Of a stretch of DNA of 64,000 nt, positions 8,904 through 19,850 are shown in pieces; position 1 is the first letter of the stretch, and the number at the start of each line of letters is the position of its first letter. This stretch comes from Rhexocercosporidium sp. MPI-PUGE-AT-0058 (lineage: Eukaryota; Ascomycota; Leotiomycetes; Helotiales). The notes beneath the pieces were generated by a model. That model was not told the origin of the DNA, searched no databases, and saw only the letters and a program-made list of their open reading frames with translations. Where the stretch lies: contig JAGTJL010000025.1 in assembly GCA_020746875.1 (NCBI GenBank), forward strand, positions 310,001-374,000, written 5' to 3'. The position numbers and the translations under genes were made by a program.

Positions 8904-10515
8904 TCAATGATGTGATGCTGTACCCTTTCCTCTATCCGAATTCGGGTTCATAGGGGATGTTGTCGAATGATATTCATGCGGACTGTAAAGTTCCGCAGCC
9001 GATTGACCCATCAGCTCCGCAGGTGGGCGATATGCTCCAAGTTCTGATGCTGACGAGTTTCCATGCAGCTCTTGTCCTTTGGGTGGAACGATCGGTTTGA
9101 AATCGCTCATTGGTGAATTCCCAGCTTCGGTATCAGCGTAATTGAATCCATCACTGGCTTTGTTCATTGTATCGTGGTTCGCAGAATCGCCAGCTGTGAT
9201 GTTGTTTTGACGTCGACGGCGGAAGAGGAAGAACATCACACCAATGAGAATTGCTACTCCGGCAACCGCAGCGATACTGGCTCCAACTTTAACACCCGTT
9301 GAGGTTCCGTTCGATTTATCCGTTGAGGTTCCGTTCTGAGCGGCTTTCAGTTGGAAGAGGACCTCGGTTTGCTCATTCGTTGGGTTTAGGGCGAACGTCA
9401 TTCCATCGCGGCACTCGCCTGCTTGCTTGGAGTAGAACCCTAGTCATGTTGTCAGCAAGGAATGTTTCTCTGGTTGAGTTTGATCATTTATTTACATTGA
9501 GACGTGTTTTGGCCAACGTTGAAAGAGAAGGTAGACGGGTTCAATGAGTTGACTACTGGTTGGTATCCAGAATCGATGCCATCAGCGAGTTTCACACAGG
9601 GGTGGTCAAAAGTCGATTCAGTGACTGTATGGTTGCCAGATGTGAACTGGAAAACAACTGTATCGCCCTGTTTCGCAGTCACAGAGTTAGGTATGAAGGC
9701 TGGGTTTTGGCCGGCAAGTACCTGTGAAATGTCAGACGCGGGATCATTGATGGATAATCTTGAAGTACTCACTGTGTAAGTTGCAGCTGCTGAATTCGTT
9801 GCCGATATGCTTGGTGGGTTTGTAGAAGTACTGGCTCCTGGGGTGATCTTGCTCTCGATCTCTGCAACGCCGAAAGCAAATCCGTCTATCGGATATGCAT
9901 AAGCTTGAGCGTTGGTGACGGTTGCGGTAAAATAACTTGTCGCCGTAACACCCGATGATCCATACGCTGTGACGAGAACAGGAGTTGCCATTTCGATATT
10001 ACTGTAGCATGTTCCACCAAAGGCCGGCCGGTCTTTGAAAGTTGTACTTTCTGGCTGCGCAAATGAATATGCGCTATGATCATCAGAATCTTTCACGCAT
10101 TACATGTGCTGGGTTGATCATACCTTGGGCAGCAGGCAATATAATTTGAAGTGTAGGGGCCCACAGCAGAGTAATGCTGAGGGCAGACAAGAGGTGCAAA
10201 AGCTGGCTGAGTGACGCTTCCCGCGGAGAGAAGAAAGCTTGTCATGAATTGACTCGGGTAACAGTCTGTAAATGTCGTCCCCGGCACTGGTACTGGTGCG
10301 TTCATCCATATCTGAAAAGCTCGATTGGCCAACATCGTGACTCGATTCTCTGTGCAGGCTGTGACTTTCGGAACGAAAGTTGTTGTCAAACTTGGAGTTA
10401 TCAAAGCCAAGCTGGCCGCTGACGTTGCCGTGGGCAGAGACATGATTTCGCTGTTAAAATTGGCCGAACTTGACGTCGTCGAAATCCGTATTCTGCTGCA
10501 ACAGCAACAAGTCAA
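8904..10515 (-). CDS. Cupredoxin-domain membrane protein (extracellular serine-rich type)
   Basis: Four exons (minus): 10515-10124, 10073-9773, 9721-9496, 9439-8904; joined length about 484 residues. Part 1 (to ~residue 200) is a fungus-specific Cys-containing region with FTDCYPSQF and YIACCP. Part 2 is a cupredoxin fold with the copper-ligand pattern GNHTVTESTFDHPC then WFYSKQAGECRDGM (His, Cys, Met). Part 3 is a transmembrane helix (about VGASIAAVAGVAILIGVMFF) followed by RRRR and a ~100-residue polar tail, i.e. an outside-in type I topology. No clear signal peptide precedes part 1, whichever ATG (10515 or 10443) is used, so a 5' exon may be missing. Related fungal proteins are surface-exposed; function unknown. 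Introns 1-3 are 50, 51 and 55 nt. Confidence 0.8.
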
Positions 10516-11933
10516 GAGCTCGGATCGTTTGGGGGGCGAGGGCGCCTCTATATTCTTCCAAGCTAGAAATTAGATCCACTTTATTGTCTTGCTAATCGCT
10601 TTCAAGTGGCGGGCTGTTCCACCGACAACGTCCAGGGGCTGCTGTAGTACCTTGCATGCTTTGCATGCGGCGCAGCGGCGCAGCGGCCATGCCGCCGGAA
10701 GTGGTAGGTGCGAGTGAACACTCCAGCGAAATTCTTACGGTGATCTGATACGTGGACGAAAGGTGCAGCTTGCATGGGCGGATCTTTTGAGCCATCATGC
10801 ACGACAGTTCAATTCAGCCGTACGATGGGATAGGAATCGTGCAAACTGATTACAGAAGGTTTCCACTCTCCGGCTGACTGTGATGAGACTGAAAAGTCGG
10901 GTCAGATAGGTCAGATAACAGTTCTGAAACAAGCATCTCCAAGCCGATCTTTATTTCCCACCAGTCAGTCAGATCCTCAGAACGGGAGGTCTGACGGAGG
11001 CTTGTCACATATTAGTCCAGTTGCTTAGGCGAGATTCTGTTCTTGTGAAGGAAACGATCACAACAGCCAGACAAAACTAGCGAGTCAGGCCGGGCTGAAT
11101 CATGGAGGGCTTTCCCTGCCATGTTTGCAGAAGCGCTGAACGGCCGTTCTTCTTCCTGGCCCAAAAGCCCCTACTCGGGTCGGGGCGCCTGGTGCCCACC
11201 ATCCTTGCCCAAATATAGAGTCTACTCTAGTGCTTGCAGATCCCAGGACACACAAACCTTCAAACGTGCCGAACCCTACGGACTTGGCGGTTCAGCTGAG
11301 CTGACTTAATCAATATTCTTAATTAGCCCCCAATACCTCCCCATCCCGTACCTCAGACTGGAGAATATGAATCCCATCATAAAAGTCCATTCTTTGGCAA
11401 TTCTTCTCTTTCCAGGACAGCTTTCGTACTGTTCTGCAACGTGGGAAGAGAAGGCTGGGAGCTCCAGATTTTTGAGTTTCCAGGCGCTTGCCAATGCCTC
11501 CTTTGCGTTAGATCTGCCGGCTACAGGCAGCAGCAGGGGCACTGCCTCCCCGCTATCAGGATGAATGCTCGGTAAATGCTGAGATACCAGCGAAGACATA
11601 GTGATGGCAGGGTTGGTCGCAGTACGGAGCTGACAGTTGCACCCATGGTCTGTAGTGCAGGACATTACAATCTGATCTAATTGGCGTTGTCGTATTCATG
11701 ATAATGTACTTCGTATGTCTAGAAAACTCGACTAATCAAATACACCCATTCTCATGCATCGCAAATCTTCGCGATATTTAATCTATTGAATCTGCAGCTG
11801 TCAGCACCTACCCCTACTCGTATCGCTTTTGGCATCAATAGCTTTTGTCCGCGGATTTACTTATCAAGATGCAGACCCCTTATGACTGAGATGATTTTTG
11901 CCTTCTTTTTAACAAGCTTCCAAATTCCTCACG
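10516..11933. other. Intergenic, nothing recognised
   Basis: The longest open frame (minus, 11306-11665) has no family resemblance and no promoter or intron support. The stretch probably contains the upstream regions of the cupredoxin protein (left) and the permease (right). Confidence 0.5.
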
Positions 11934-13673
11934 ATGGCATCCAAGGAGAAAATCCCCGCAGTACAAAGCATCGTATCAAACGACGTAGACAACAGTAACG
12001 AATATACAAACAACACAGCTCATCCAGAATTTATCCCGAACCCCTCTCTCGAGCGTCGCATCACGTGGAAATGCGACCTCAAACTCCTCCCACCACTCAT
12101 GCTTCTTTTTGTCATCACATTCATAGACCGAACCAACATCGCAAACGCCAAGATCGAAGGAATGACCACCGAACTAAAAATGAAGCGTAATGATTACAAT
12201 ATGTCGTTATGGATTCTTAATATCCCATATATTTGTCTTGCGTTGCCGAGCAATATGCTCATGAAGAAGGGTTTTGTCAGACCTGCTGTTTTCTTGTCTG
12301 GACAGATGTTTTGTTGGTGTGAGTACGGTGTTTGAATTGATGGAAGATGAGACTGATTGTTGGTAGCTTTGTGTACGATTGGATTGGGTCTCACCAAGAG
12401 CTTTAAGGGTGTGCTAGTGTGTAGATTTTTGATGGGATGCTTTGAGGCTGGGTTCGTTCCTGGTGAATTCGATGAAGCAAGATGATAATTCAAGAGCTAA
12501 CTATGATAGGCTGTGCATATCTGATCAGCAGGTACTACAAGCGAAGAGACTTCACCATCAGATATGCCCTATTCTTCAGCGCAGCAGTGTTGGCGGGAGC
12601 ATTTGGCGGGGTATGTATACCCGACTTTTTCTGTGCTCTGGGAGTCTAACAAGAGAAATAGCTTTTGGCATTTGCAATTAGGAACATGAAAGGGGTAGGT
12701 GGCTACTCAGGCTGGCGGTGGATCTTCATAATTGAAGGTTTGATGACGGTCGTGACTGCCCTTGTCGGTCTTTTTTGCATCCCCGACTACCCCGAGAAAT
12801 CAACTTTTCTAAAGGCAGAAGAGAAGGAATATCTGCTTGAAATGCTCAAGGTATTCATATCATATAAGAATAGCTAAGCCTAAGTCAATCGCTAATTATA
12901 TCCAGATTGACGGTGGTCCATCCCGCCCAAATCACTACAATTTCGTCGTCATGAAAGAATGTCTTTTAGATCCCAAGATCTGGCTTTGGTAAGCTATTTC
13001 AAATCTATCAAAGAATATCATACTGATAGTCTCTAGCACAATCGCCTACTTCGCCGCCGACACAGCCGCCTCGTCAATCGTATCCTTCCAACCTACCATC
13101 CTCAAAGAACTCGGCTACACCAGCGCTCAAGCTCAAGTCCATACAGTTCCCGTCTTTATTGTCGCTCTTGTAATCCTAAACATAACTTCTTTCCTCTCCG
13201 GAAAACTCAAACACCGCTACGGCTTCCTTGTCATTGGCTCCCTCCTCGGTATAATCGGCTACTCCATCGAACTATCTGTCCCAATACATTCTACTAAGGC
13301 CCGCTATTTTGGCATGTTCGCCATTGCATCCTCTGCTTATATCCAAATGCCTCTCTTAGTAGTATGGCTCTCTAACAATATGGGAGGTAATGCCAAAGCG
13401 GCTTTTGCCCCAGGGTTTATGATTGGGTTTGGGAATTGTGGAAATTTGGTTAGCAGTAATGTTTTTATTACTGGTGAGGCGCCGAGGTTTAAAACGGGGT
13501 TTGGGACGGGTTTGGGACTGATTGTTGTCGGCCTTGTGGTTTCGACGTGTTTGGAGGTGTGGTTGTGGATTGAGAATAGGAGGAGGGAGAGAGGAGAGGA
13601 GGATGGGAAGTTGGAGGGTGGTGGAGGGGAAGATTTGGGGGATGCACATCCGGGGTTTAGGTATATTCTTTAG
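11934..13673 (+). CDS. MFS permease of the anion:cation symporter (Dal5/allantoate) family
   Basis: Six exons: 11934-12318, 12367-12462, 12510-12610, 12662-12850, 12906-12988, 13037-13673; the introns of 47-55 nt are all GT-AG. The joined protein is about 495 residues, typical for fungal Dal5-type transporters of carboxylates, allantoate, nicotinate or vitamins at the plasma membrane. It has the cytosolic N-terminus, then LLPPLMLLFVITFIDRTNIANAK in TM1, RFLMGCFEAGFVPG in TM4 and YSGWRWIFIIEGLMTV, the GWRWLFIIEG-like signature of this family; the second half has six further hydrophobic segments. The tail is Gly/Glu-rich. The next gene, on the same strand 307 bp away, is a FAD aromatic hydroxylase, so an aromatic or heterocyclic acid is a plausible cargo (inference). 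Confidence 0.88.
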
Positions 13674-13980
13674 ATTACTTCCTTGAGAGTAGATATGTGT
13701 TAAAGAACGTCAAGAAGGAAGAAAACAATTTCATGTGACTCTGGTTTATTGATGCTGCAGAATCCCTCCCCCACAATGTCCTCCCTGAGATGCGGGGTGA
13801 TCAGGCTGAATCCTCACCCCTGGATCGTCAGATTTTAGCGAGTTCCAGCGCATCTTGTGCGACCCCGCATCCCTTCCCAGAATGTAATCTTACAAGTTAT
13901 TGTGCAATATACATCTTCCGTCACAGAAGTATAGTACTTGATACTTCATACTTCACAATTCAACAACAAACAATACCAAA

Positions 13981-15399
13981 ATGACTTCTCCTCCATCAAA
14001 CGAGCCCATATCAATCGCCATAATCGGCGCCGGCATAGCAGGCATAACCCTCGCAATAGCCCTCTCAACACACAACCCCAATCTCCATCTCACAATCTAT
14101 GAATCTCGTCCCGGATTCTCGGAAATCGGTGCAGGTGTTGGTTTGTCTCTATCCCTTCCCTTAATTGCTGTTCTTCCCTCTGACGCGGCACAGGCTTCGG
14201 ACCAAACGCCATCCAGGCCATGACTTTAATATCTCCAAAGCTAACAGCAGCACATAATCGGGTCGCAACACCAAAAGCCAGCCCAGAAAAACCTCACATC
14301 TGGTTCGATATCCGTCATGGTACTGGTCCCAATGCTGGAGAAATGATAGCTGAGATTGAGACTAAAGGGGGTTTTGTTCATTGTGGGGCTAGTAGAGCGC
14401 AGTTTCTGGATGAGATTGTTGGGTTGATTCCTGCTTCTGTTAAGACTGAGTTCGGAAAGAAGGTTGTTAATGTCTATGAAGGGGAAGGAAAGATGAAAGT
14501 TATGTTTGAAAGTGGGGAGGTGGTTGAGGTCGATGCTGTGGTGGGGTGTGATGGGATTCGTTCTGCGTGTAGGAAGATTATGCTTGGGAGGCATAATGAG
14601 TGTGCCAATGCGGTTTATAGTGGAAAGTATGCTTATAGGATTGTAGTGGATATGGAAAAAGCGGTTGAGGTTGCGGGGAGTTTGGTGGAGAATAGACAAG
14701 TGTTTGTGGGGTATGGGGGCCATTTGTTGATGTTTCCGATAAGAGGTGGTAAGTGCTTGAATATTGTTGCTTTTGTGGATGCCAAGGGGAGACCTTGGAC
14801 TGAGAAGCAGTGGGTTGTTCCTGCGAAAAGAGAAGATGTTTTAGAGGATTATAAGGGGTGGGGAAAGATTCCGACAGCTCTACTTGAGGTATGTTCCTTT
14901 TCGAAAATATTCCCCACTCCGAGTTCTGTTTGAATTATACTGACTTGTAAAGCTTATTGATGAGCCCGATAAATGGGCTCTATTCGACCATCTTCCAGCT
15001 CCTACCTATGCCAGAGGAAACTTCTGTCTGATAGGAGACGCAGCACATGCAACCACTCCTCACTCTGGCTCTGGGGCAGGTTTCGCTGTAGAAGACGCTC
15101 ATATTCTTTCAGGACTTCTCACCCCGGAACTTATCAAATCAAGGTCAGATATAAAACATGCATTCAAAGCATACGACGCAATCAGACGTCCAAGATCTCA
15201 AAAGATGGTAACAAATTCGAGAAAAAATGGTAGAACATTTGAACTGCAGGATGATGATGGTACATTGTTAGATCCGAGTAGTATAACCCCGAGGATGGAA
15301 GAGACTATGGAATGGGTTTGGGGGGTTGATCTTAGTGCGATGCTTGATCAGGCAAAGGGCTTAGTTGAGAGTTATAAAGGAGCGAATGGCGTGCCTTGA
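13981..15399 (+). CDS. FAD-dependent monooxygenase, salicylate-hydroxylase-like
   Basis: Group A flavin monooxygenase. Exons: 13981-14140, 14194-14888, 14953-15399; introns 53 and 64 nt. The joined product is about 433 residues, the normal size. It shows the N-terminal dinucleotide-binding motif IAIIGAGIAGITLAIAL followed by YESRPGFSEIGAGVGFGPNA, the DAVVGCDGIRS (DG) motif in the middle and CLIGDAAHATTPHSGSGAGFAVEDA (GD motif, FAD ribityl contact) near residue 310. Salicylate hydroxylases of this family convert salicylate to catechol with NADH and O2; other members use 3- or 4-hydroxybenzoate-like acids, so the substrate is not settled. The start codon follows CAATACCAAA, a good fungal context. 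It lies directly beside the transposon nest and reads toward it. Confidence 0.88.
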
Positions 15400-15742
15400 A
15401 ATAAGAGTGACTTGAAATCATGATATACTGATTGAAGGGGCTAAGACTTGTTGGCATTACGCAAATGAGGTTATTCGGCAGATGGCGTCTGTGGGGGGTC
15501 CGAATTATGTTATTAGTGTACCATCCTATCTAGCAGCAATGATGCTCCATATCTATGATGGCCGTATGAAATTTCTGTCTCCTCAATCCGATTTCTTGCG
15601 GCACAGTAGGCTATAGCTCGGCTTAAATAAAGTTCGCAAGCCCTGTCTGGGAAGCCGGAGCCAACAGATCCAAGCCTTCGAATGTCACATTTATATTGGA
15701 ATTTCTAGAACGATTCCAATTCAGGTTACTTCACTCATAAGC
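15400..15742. other. 3' flank of monooxygenase gene up to the transposon edge
   Basis: Ordinary base composition and no coding frame. It ends at the 8-bp target duplication of the TIR element. Confidence 0.5.
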
Positions 15743-15750
15743 ACGATGGA
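15743..15750. repeat. Target-site duplication, left copy (ACGATGGA)
   Basis: The same 8 bp recur at 33575-33582, immediately outside the right inverted repeat. The two bases inward (GG) can also be matched, so 8-10 bp is the honest range. Eight bases fits hAT elements; 9-10 would fit Mutator-like elements. Confidence 0.75.
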
Positions 15751-15862
15751 GGGCCAATTGTTTCCAATGCCTCGACTTTTCTAAAATATTATTTTGCATG
15801 GCTCAGTACTTAAATTTGCATGCCGCCTTATAAATCGCGATATAAACTTATAAATAATAATA
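15751..15862 (+). repeat. Left terminal inverted repeat
   Basis: It pairs with the right copy (33463-33574). The first ~44 bases differ at only one position, followed by scattered C/T and G/A differences down to a shared TAAATCGCGATATAAACTT. Confidence 0.8.
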
Positions 15863-17147
15863 TAACAAAAAGTTAATAATATAATTAAAAGTAAAAATAA
15901 AATTATTCGTACGTATTATTAAAAATATTAAAAATATAAAAAAAGGCACGCAAAATATATTAATAATAACTATACCTTACAGTACGTAAGATATACTTTA
16001 TTCCTTCGATTATACTTAATTTGCCCGCAACGAGAATATATTAAAAGTCCCCTCGACTTTTTTAGTATATCTCTTATCTTTTTTCGCTTCTTTTGATTCG
16101 GGCTTGCTTTATTTCCTTTTAATTAAGATACTTTATATACGATATCGAGGAAATCTAGCGTAATATTATCGGTCTTAATTATTCGCATATAGAAATTTAT
16201 ATAACTTCTGTGATTATTAACGATATTATAATACGTTATAATTATAATTATATATAAAAGCTCCTAAAATAGAGTAATCTAGTCTTAAATATCTCTTTTA
16301 ATAAATTAAATAATTATAATTGCGTGATTATAAAGTATTTACTACTCTTAGAATTAACTGCACGAGCATTAATAATCTTAATAACGTACGTTATATATCT
16401 TTTCCCTTATTTTATTATATTAATAACAAATGCAAGCTTTTAACACCTTATCTTTCCTTATATAAGCTATAATTAAAGCTTATTACGCACCTTTCCGAGA
16501 TTATAACGTATTTATTATAATCTTCTTCCGAGCAAAAAAGATATAACAATCGTAATCGTTTAACCAGCGAATTGCAATCTCGTAAATAACTTAACGTTTA
16601 CGCGAAGACCGATTCTATAAAGCATTTAATAATTCTATAATCCTTATTTCGCGGAGCTCTCGAATATAGTTATTCTATCCTTCTACAACGCCCGAAGAGT
16701 TATAACTATATCGTACGCTAAGGAGCTTTTAAATACAAAACTTCGATTTATTAAGACTTTTAATATATATAATAACTTCTGAGCTTTTATATAACTTTAT
16801 TTTTACGATCGCGTGATTTTATTCGTTTTCGTTTTTTATAAAAAGGAATTTCTATTACGTCTCCTTAATCGCCTTTTTATTTATATATTTCGTAACGTTT
16901 AAAACGTTTTTTAATAAATACTAATAGTAATATACGTCGGTAACAAAAAGAAGGAAAGTAAGAATTGCTTTTAAAAGTAAGGAATTTCGATCGGAAATAA
17001 TATAAAGAGTCTGCGAGCTATAAGTGAGTTAATTTACGAGCTTAAATATCGTCTTTATTAATCTTTTTACGAACTACGATTAAGAGTCGTCGTTTTCCGA
17101 CTTAATAATTACTTATATTATAACTTAGCTTTTATTATTACTTATAC

Positions 17148-17407
17148 GATATAACGACACTAGCCAAGAGAGCGGTGTAAGAGGTATATAGTAGTACTTT
17201 AGCTAAGGCTATCGAGAGCTAATAAGTCTAATACGAAAGAAATAAGAAAATAAAGAAGAAAAGAAGGAGTAAAGAGAGTATGAGTTTATATATATATAAG
17301 CTCTTCCGAAACCCTTCCGGTATTAGTCCGACTCGGCATGATTTAATTATTTTTGAACCCTTAGATTCCTTAACTCGTTAAGAAGCTCTTAAGTGCACTT
17401 ATTATTA
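17148..17407 (-). repeat. Gypsy 3' LTR (left copy)
   Basis: Aligns end to end with 32316-32575 at equal length, sharing for example TTTAGCTAAGGCTATCGAGA and CTCTTCCGAAACCC. Differences are overwhelmingly C/T and G/A. The left copy carries more T where the right copy keeps C (GAACCCTTAGATT against GAACCCCTGGATT). Confidence 0.85.
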
Positions 17408-17879
17408 TATTATTCTTTTCTTAAAAGAGAGATTATCTTTAATTTTTAATTAATCGTAGTTTAGTATTATTACGATGCTAAAGGCTCTTATCCGAAGTCA
17501 AGCGAGGTTACGCGAGCGTAAGCGAGGTCTTATATAATAGTAAATAATATATTATAAGAAGGCGAGCTTTTATTTATTTAATTAATAAAATAAGCGTCCG
17601 AATCTGGTCCGTTATTTATTATATTATATTATTTTAGCGCTATCGATTTGTTTACTTATATTAGCGTATATATACGTCAAATTTTCTAAGGAGTTAATTC
17701 TTCTTCTTTTAATAATATATACTTCTTCGTAAATTATTTTAAATTATCGATTTACGTTATATAATTATTAATACGTATAATTAATTAATTAAAATAAACA
17801 AATAATAATAAGTAAATAAAATCTCGTGATTTTTATAATAAAATCCGAATTCTGATTATAATAATACTTCTTCTAATCT

Positions 17880-18309
17880 TATCGGGAGCCTTAGCGGCGG
17901 CTTATCGTAATTACTGCGTGCGTTGCATGCGCCGGATGGCGAAGGAGCCGGGCTACTTTTATTACTTCGATAAGAGTGGCTCGAAGAAATATACTTATTA
18001 TATAGCTTAAAAGGGATTTTGCCGCCTCGTAAGTTAAGGTCCGGAAAACCTCCGAAACGAGTCCGATATTAATATTTTTGATTTTTTAGCTTCCGTGGTT
18101 TGTAAGCCCGGAGTACGACGCGTTATTAGTAATTGCCGATGATGCGGAAGTTTAAATTGCCGCTTCGTCGATCGACGAAGTATTGCTTATAGCGACCGCG
18201 GAGGCGCTTAAGATTATAGAAGAGCTAAGGTTTGCGGTATTAAAAAAGACTCGAGCTTTTCGTTATATTATATTTAAGTAATTAAATAACGTTGCTATAA
18301 GTCGTTAAG
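17880..18309 (+). pseudogene. Antisense open segment in the Gypsy 3' region, CxxC-bearing, left part
   Basis: On the strand opposite to pol, just inside the 3' LTR, a frame reads YCVRCMRRMAKEPGYFYYFD (CxxC at 17915-17926), then KKYTYYIA where a second CxxC would stand if two TGY codons had become TAY by RIP, then a decayed stretch and a second open frame with IADDAEV and EALKIIEELRFAVLKKTRAF. The two CxxC pairs suggest a small zinc-binding protein. The frame is cut by the Copia insertion at 18313/26249. Fragment only; function unknown. Confidence 0.45.
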
Positions 18310-18313
18310 TTTA

Positions 18314-18498
18314 TGTGGTGTAGAAGTGGATCAAAGCACTGTGAGCAGTTATAATTGAATTAAAGTTATTAATTATTATTCTAAAAAGCTCCAAAAATTA
18401 GGGGAAGACAATTATTCTTCTAAAAGCGGTCTACAGTAGCAGAACCTAATTAGGTCACGTGTAGTACCAAGAGAGCAGCTGCCCGTGCTTATACGACA
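18314..18498 (-). repeat. Copia 3' LTR (left copy)
   Basis: Ends TGTGG...CGACA on the plus strand. Same length as the right copy; all sites in the first 13 bases that differ are G here and A there. Confidence 0.88.
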
Positions 18499-18929
18499 CA
18501 CCTCCTAAGCAATTAATAGTAATAAGCTACTATTATTATAATTAGCTGTATTAAGCGAAAACAAATAATAAGAAAGAATTAGGCAAATAAATTCACTTAT
18601 ATACAATAATCAGGCAAACAACTTAATTACATAAACCAACGATTTTCCTATTAAACCTAAACTTATAAATACTTAATAACTCACAGATCGACTGCTCTCG
18701 ATCTACTACTTAATTAATTCATTAATTAATTAATTAATTAACTGCTCCCTTCGACATTATAAGTGTCTTTAAGCGCTCCGCTAAAATCGTTATAGCAAAA
18801 CGACGATTTGCTCGCTAGAGCAAGGTAAGTGGCTCGATTTTCAATTTATTAGTTTCGATTTATTAATTGGAGATCGACTGATTAAAGATTAATTAATTAA
18901 AGAATAACCGCTAATTTATAATAAATTAA

Positions 18930-19850
18930 GGCTATTATTAATAACAAGAAGAAAGTCGTCGTTAAGGCACGACTATTAGCTGCTCCCGTCCCCGCCTCCG
19001 CTCTTCGCCGTACCGTTGCTACTCCCCGGGCTTTAAAGCAATTAATAGGTGCTCGTATAATAGTTTATTTAAATTATATTAATAGCGCCTTTTAAATAAA
19101 AGGTAACAGTTAATATTATAATACCGTTAAAAAAGGTGCTCGCTGCTTCGCTTACTCGTCTAGCCATAAATACGTAGTTGCTCTCGCTGCTACTTAAGCT
19201 CCTTTTCTTATATATTGTAATACGTTAGAGAATAAAGCTAGTAAGAAAGTAAATTAATTTAACTACTTTTTTCTCGTTTTTTAATTTATTATTAATTTTT
19301 TTAAAAGTTAAAGTAATTAAGAATCCCGGTCCGTGCCGCTTTTAAAAGTAGTAATATTAGTAGAGCTGCTACTGCTGGCGCTGCTGTTAGTTTTAGTAGT
19401 AAAGTTGCTTTAAGAACTACTAATGGATTCGGAGGTAATAATAAAGATAATAATAATAAAAAGAATAATAAGTTATTTATTTTATTTCTAGAAAATTAAA
19501 TTAATTTAATTAATCTTTTAAAAGAAAAAGAAAAGCTTTTAGCTGCTTTTATAGCTTATGCTTGTATTACTAAAAAAAAGATTACTGCCGCTGCGGGTGC
19601 TCTCTTTATTAAGAAGGGTGGTGAGGGAGCAGCTGATTATCTTACTGCTGCTGCTACTACTGAAGCTGCTCGCGCCTATAGTCCTAACTTTAGTGTTCTG
19701 GCCTTTTAAGTTATATTTGCTTATGGAGTTATTCTTACTCCTAAGCAAGAAGCTTAAGCTGCTCGCGTTAAGGAGCTAGTTAATATAATGATTAATGCTT
19801 TAAGCGAGCTAGTTCGGGAGGTTTTAGGCTTTTTATCTTTTAATAAATAA
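18930..19850 (+). pseudogene. Degenerate plus-strand frame antisense to Copia pol
   Basis: Between the Copia reverse transcriptase remnant and the 3' LTR, a plus-strand frame reads Ala-rich, protein-like stretches such as AAPVPASALRRTVATPRALK and KKITAAAGALFIKKGGEGAA. In-frame stops are TAA or TAG, as expected from CAA/CAG under RIP. It runs opposite to pol, so it is either a passenger gene or part of another element. I do not recognise it. Confidence 0.4.

Noticed and set aside
19539..19779. Leucine/serine-rich open frames on both strands
   Set aside because: They are alternative-phase readings of the decayed Ala/Lys-rich plus-strand frame at 18930-19850 after RIP.
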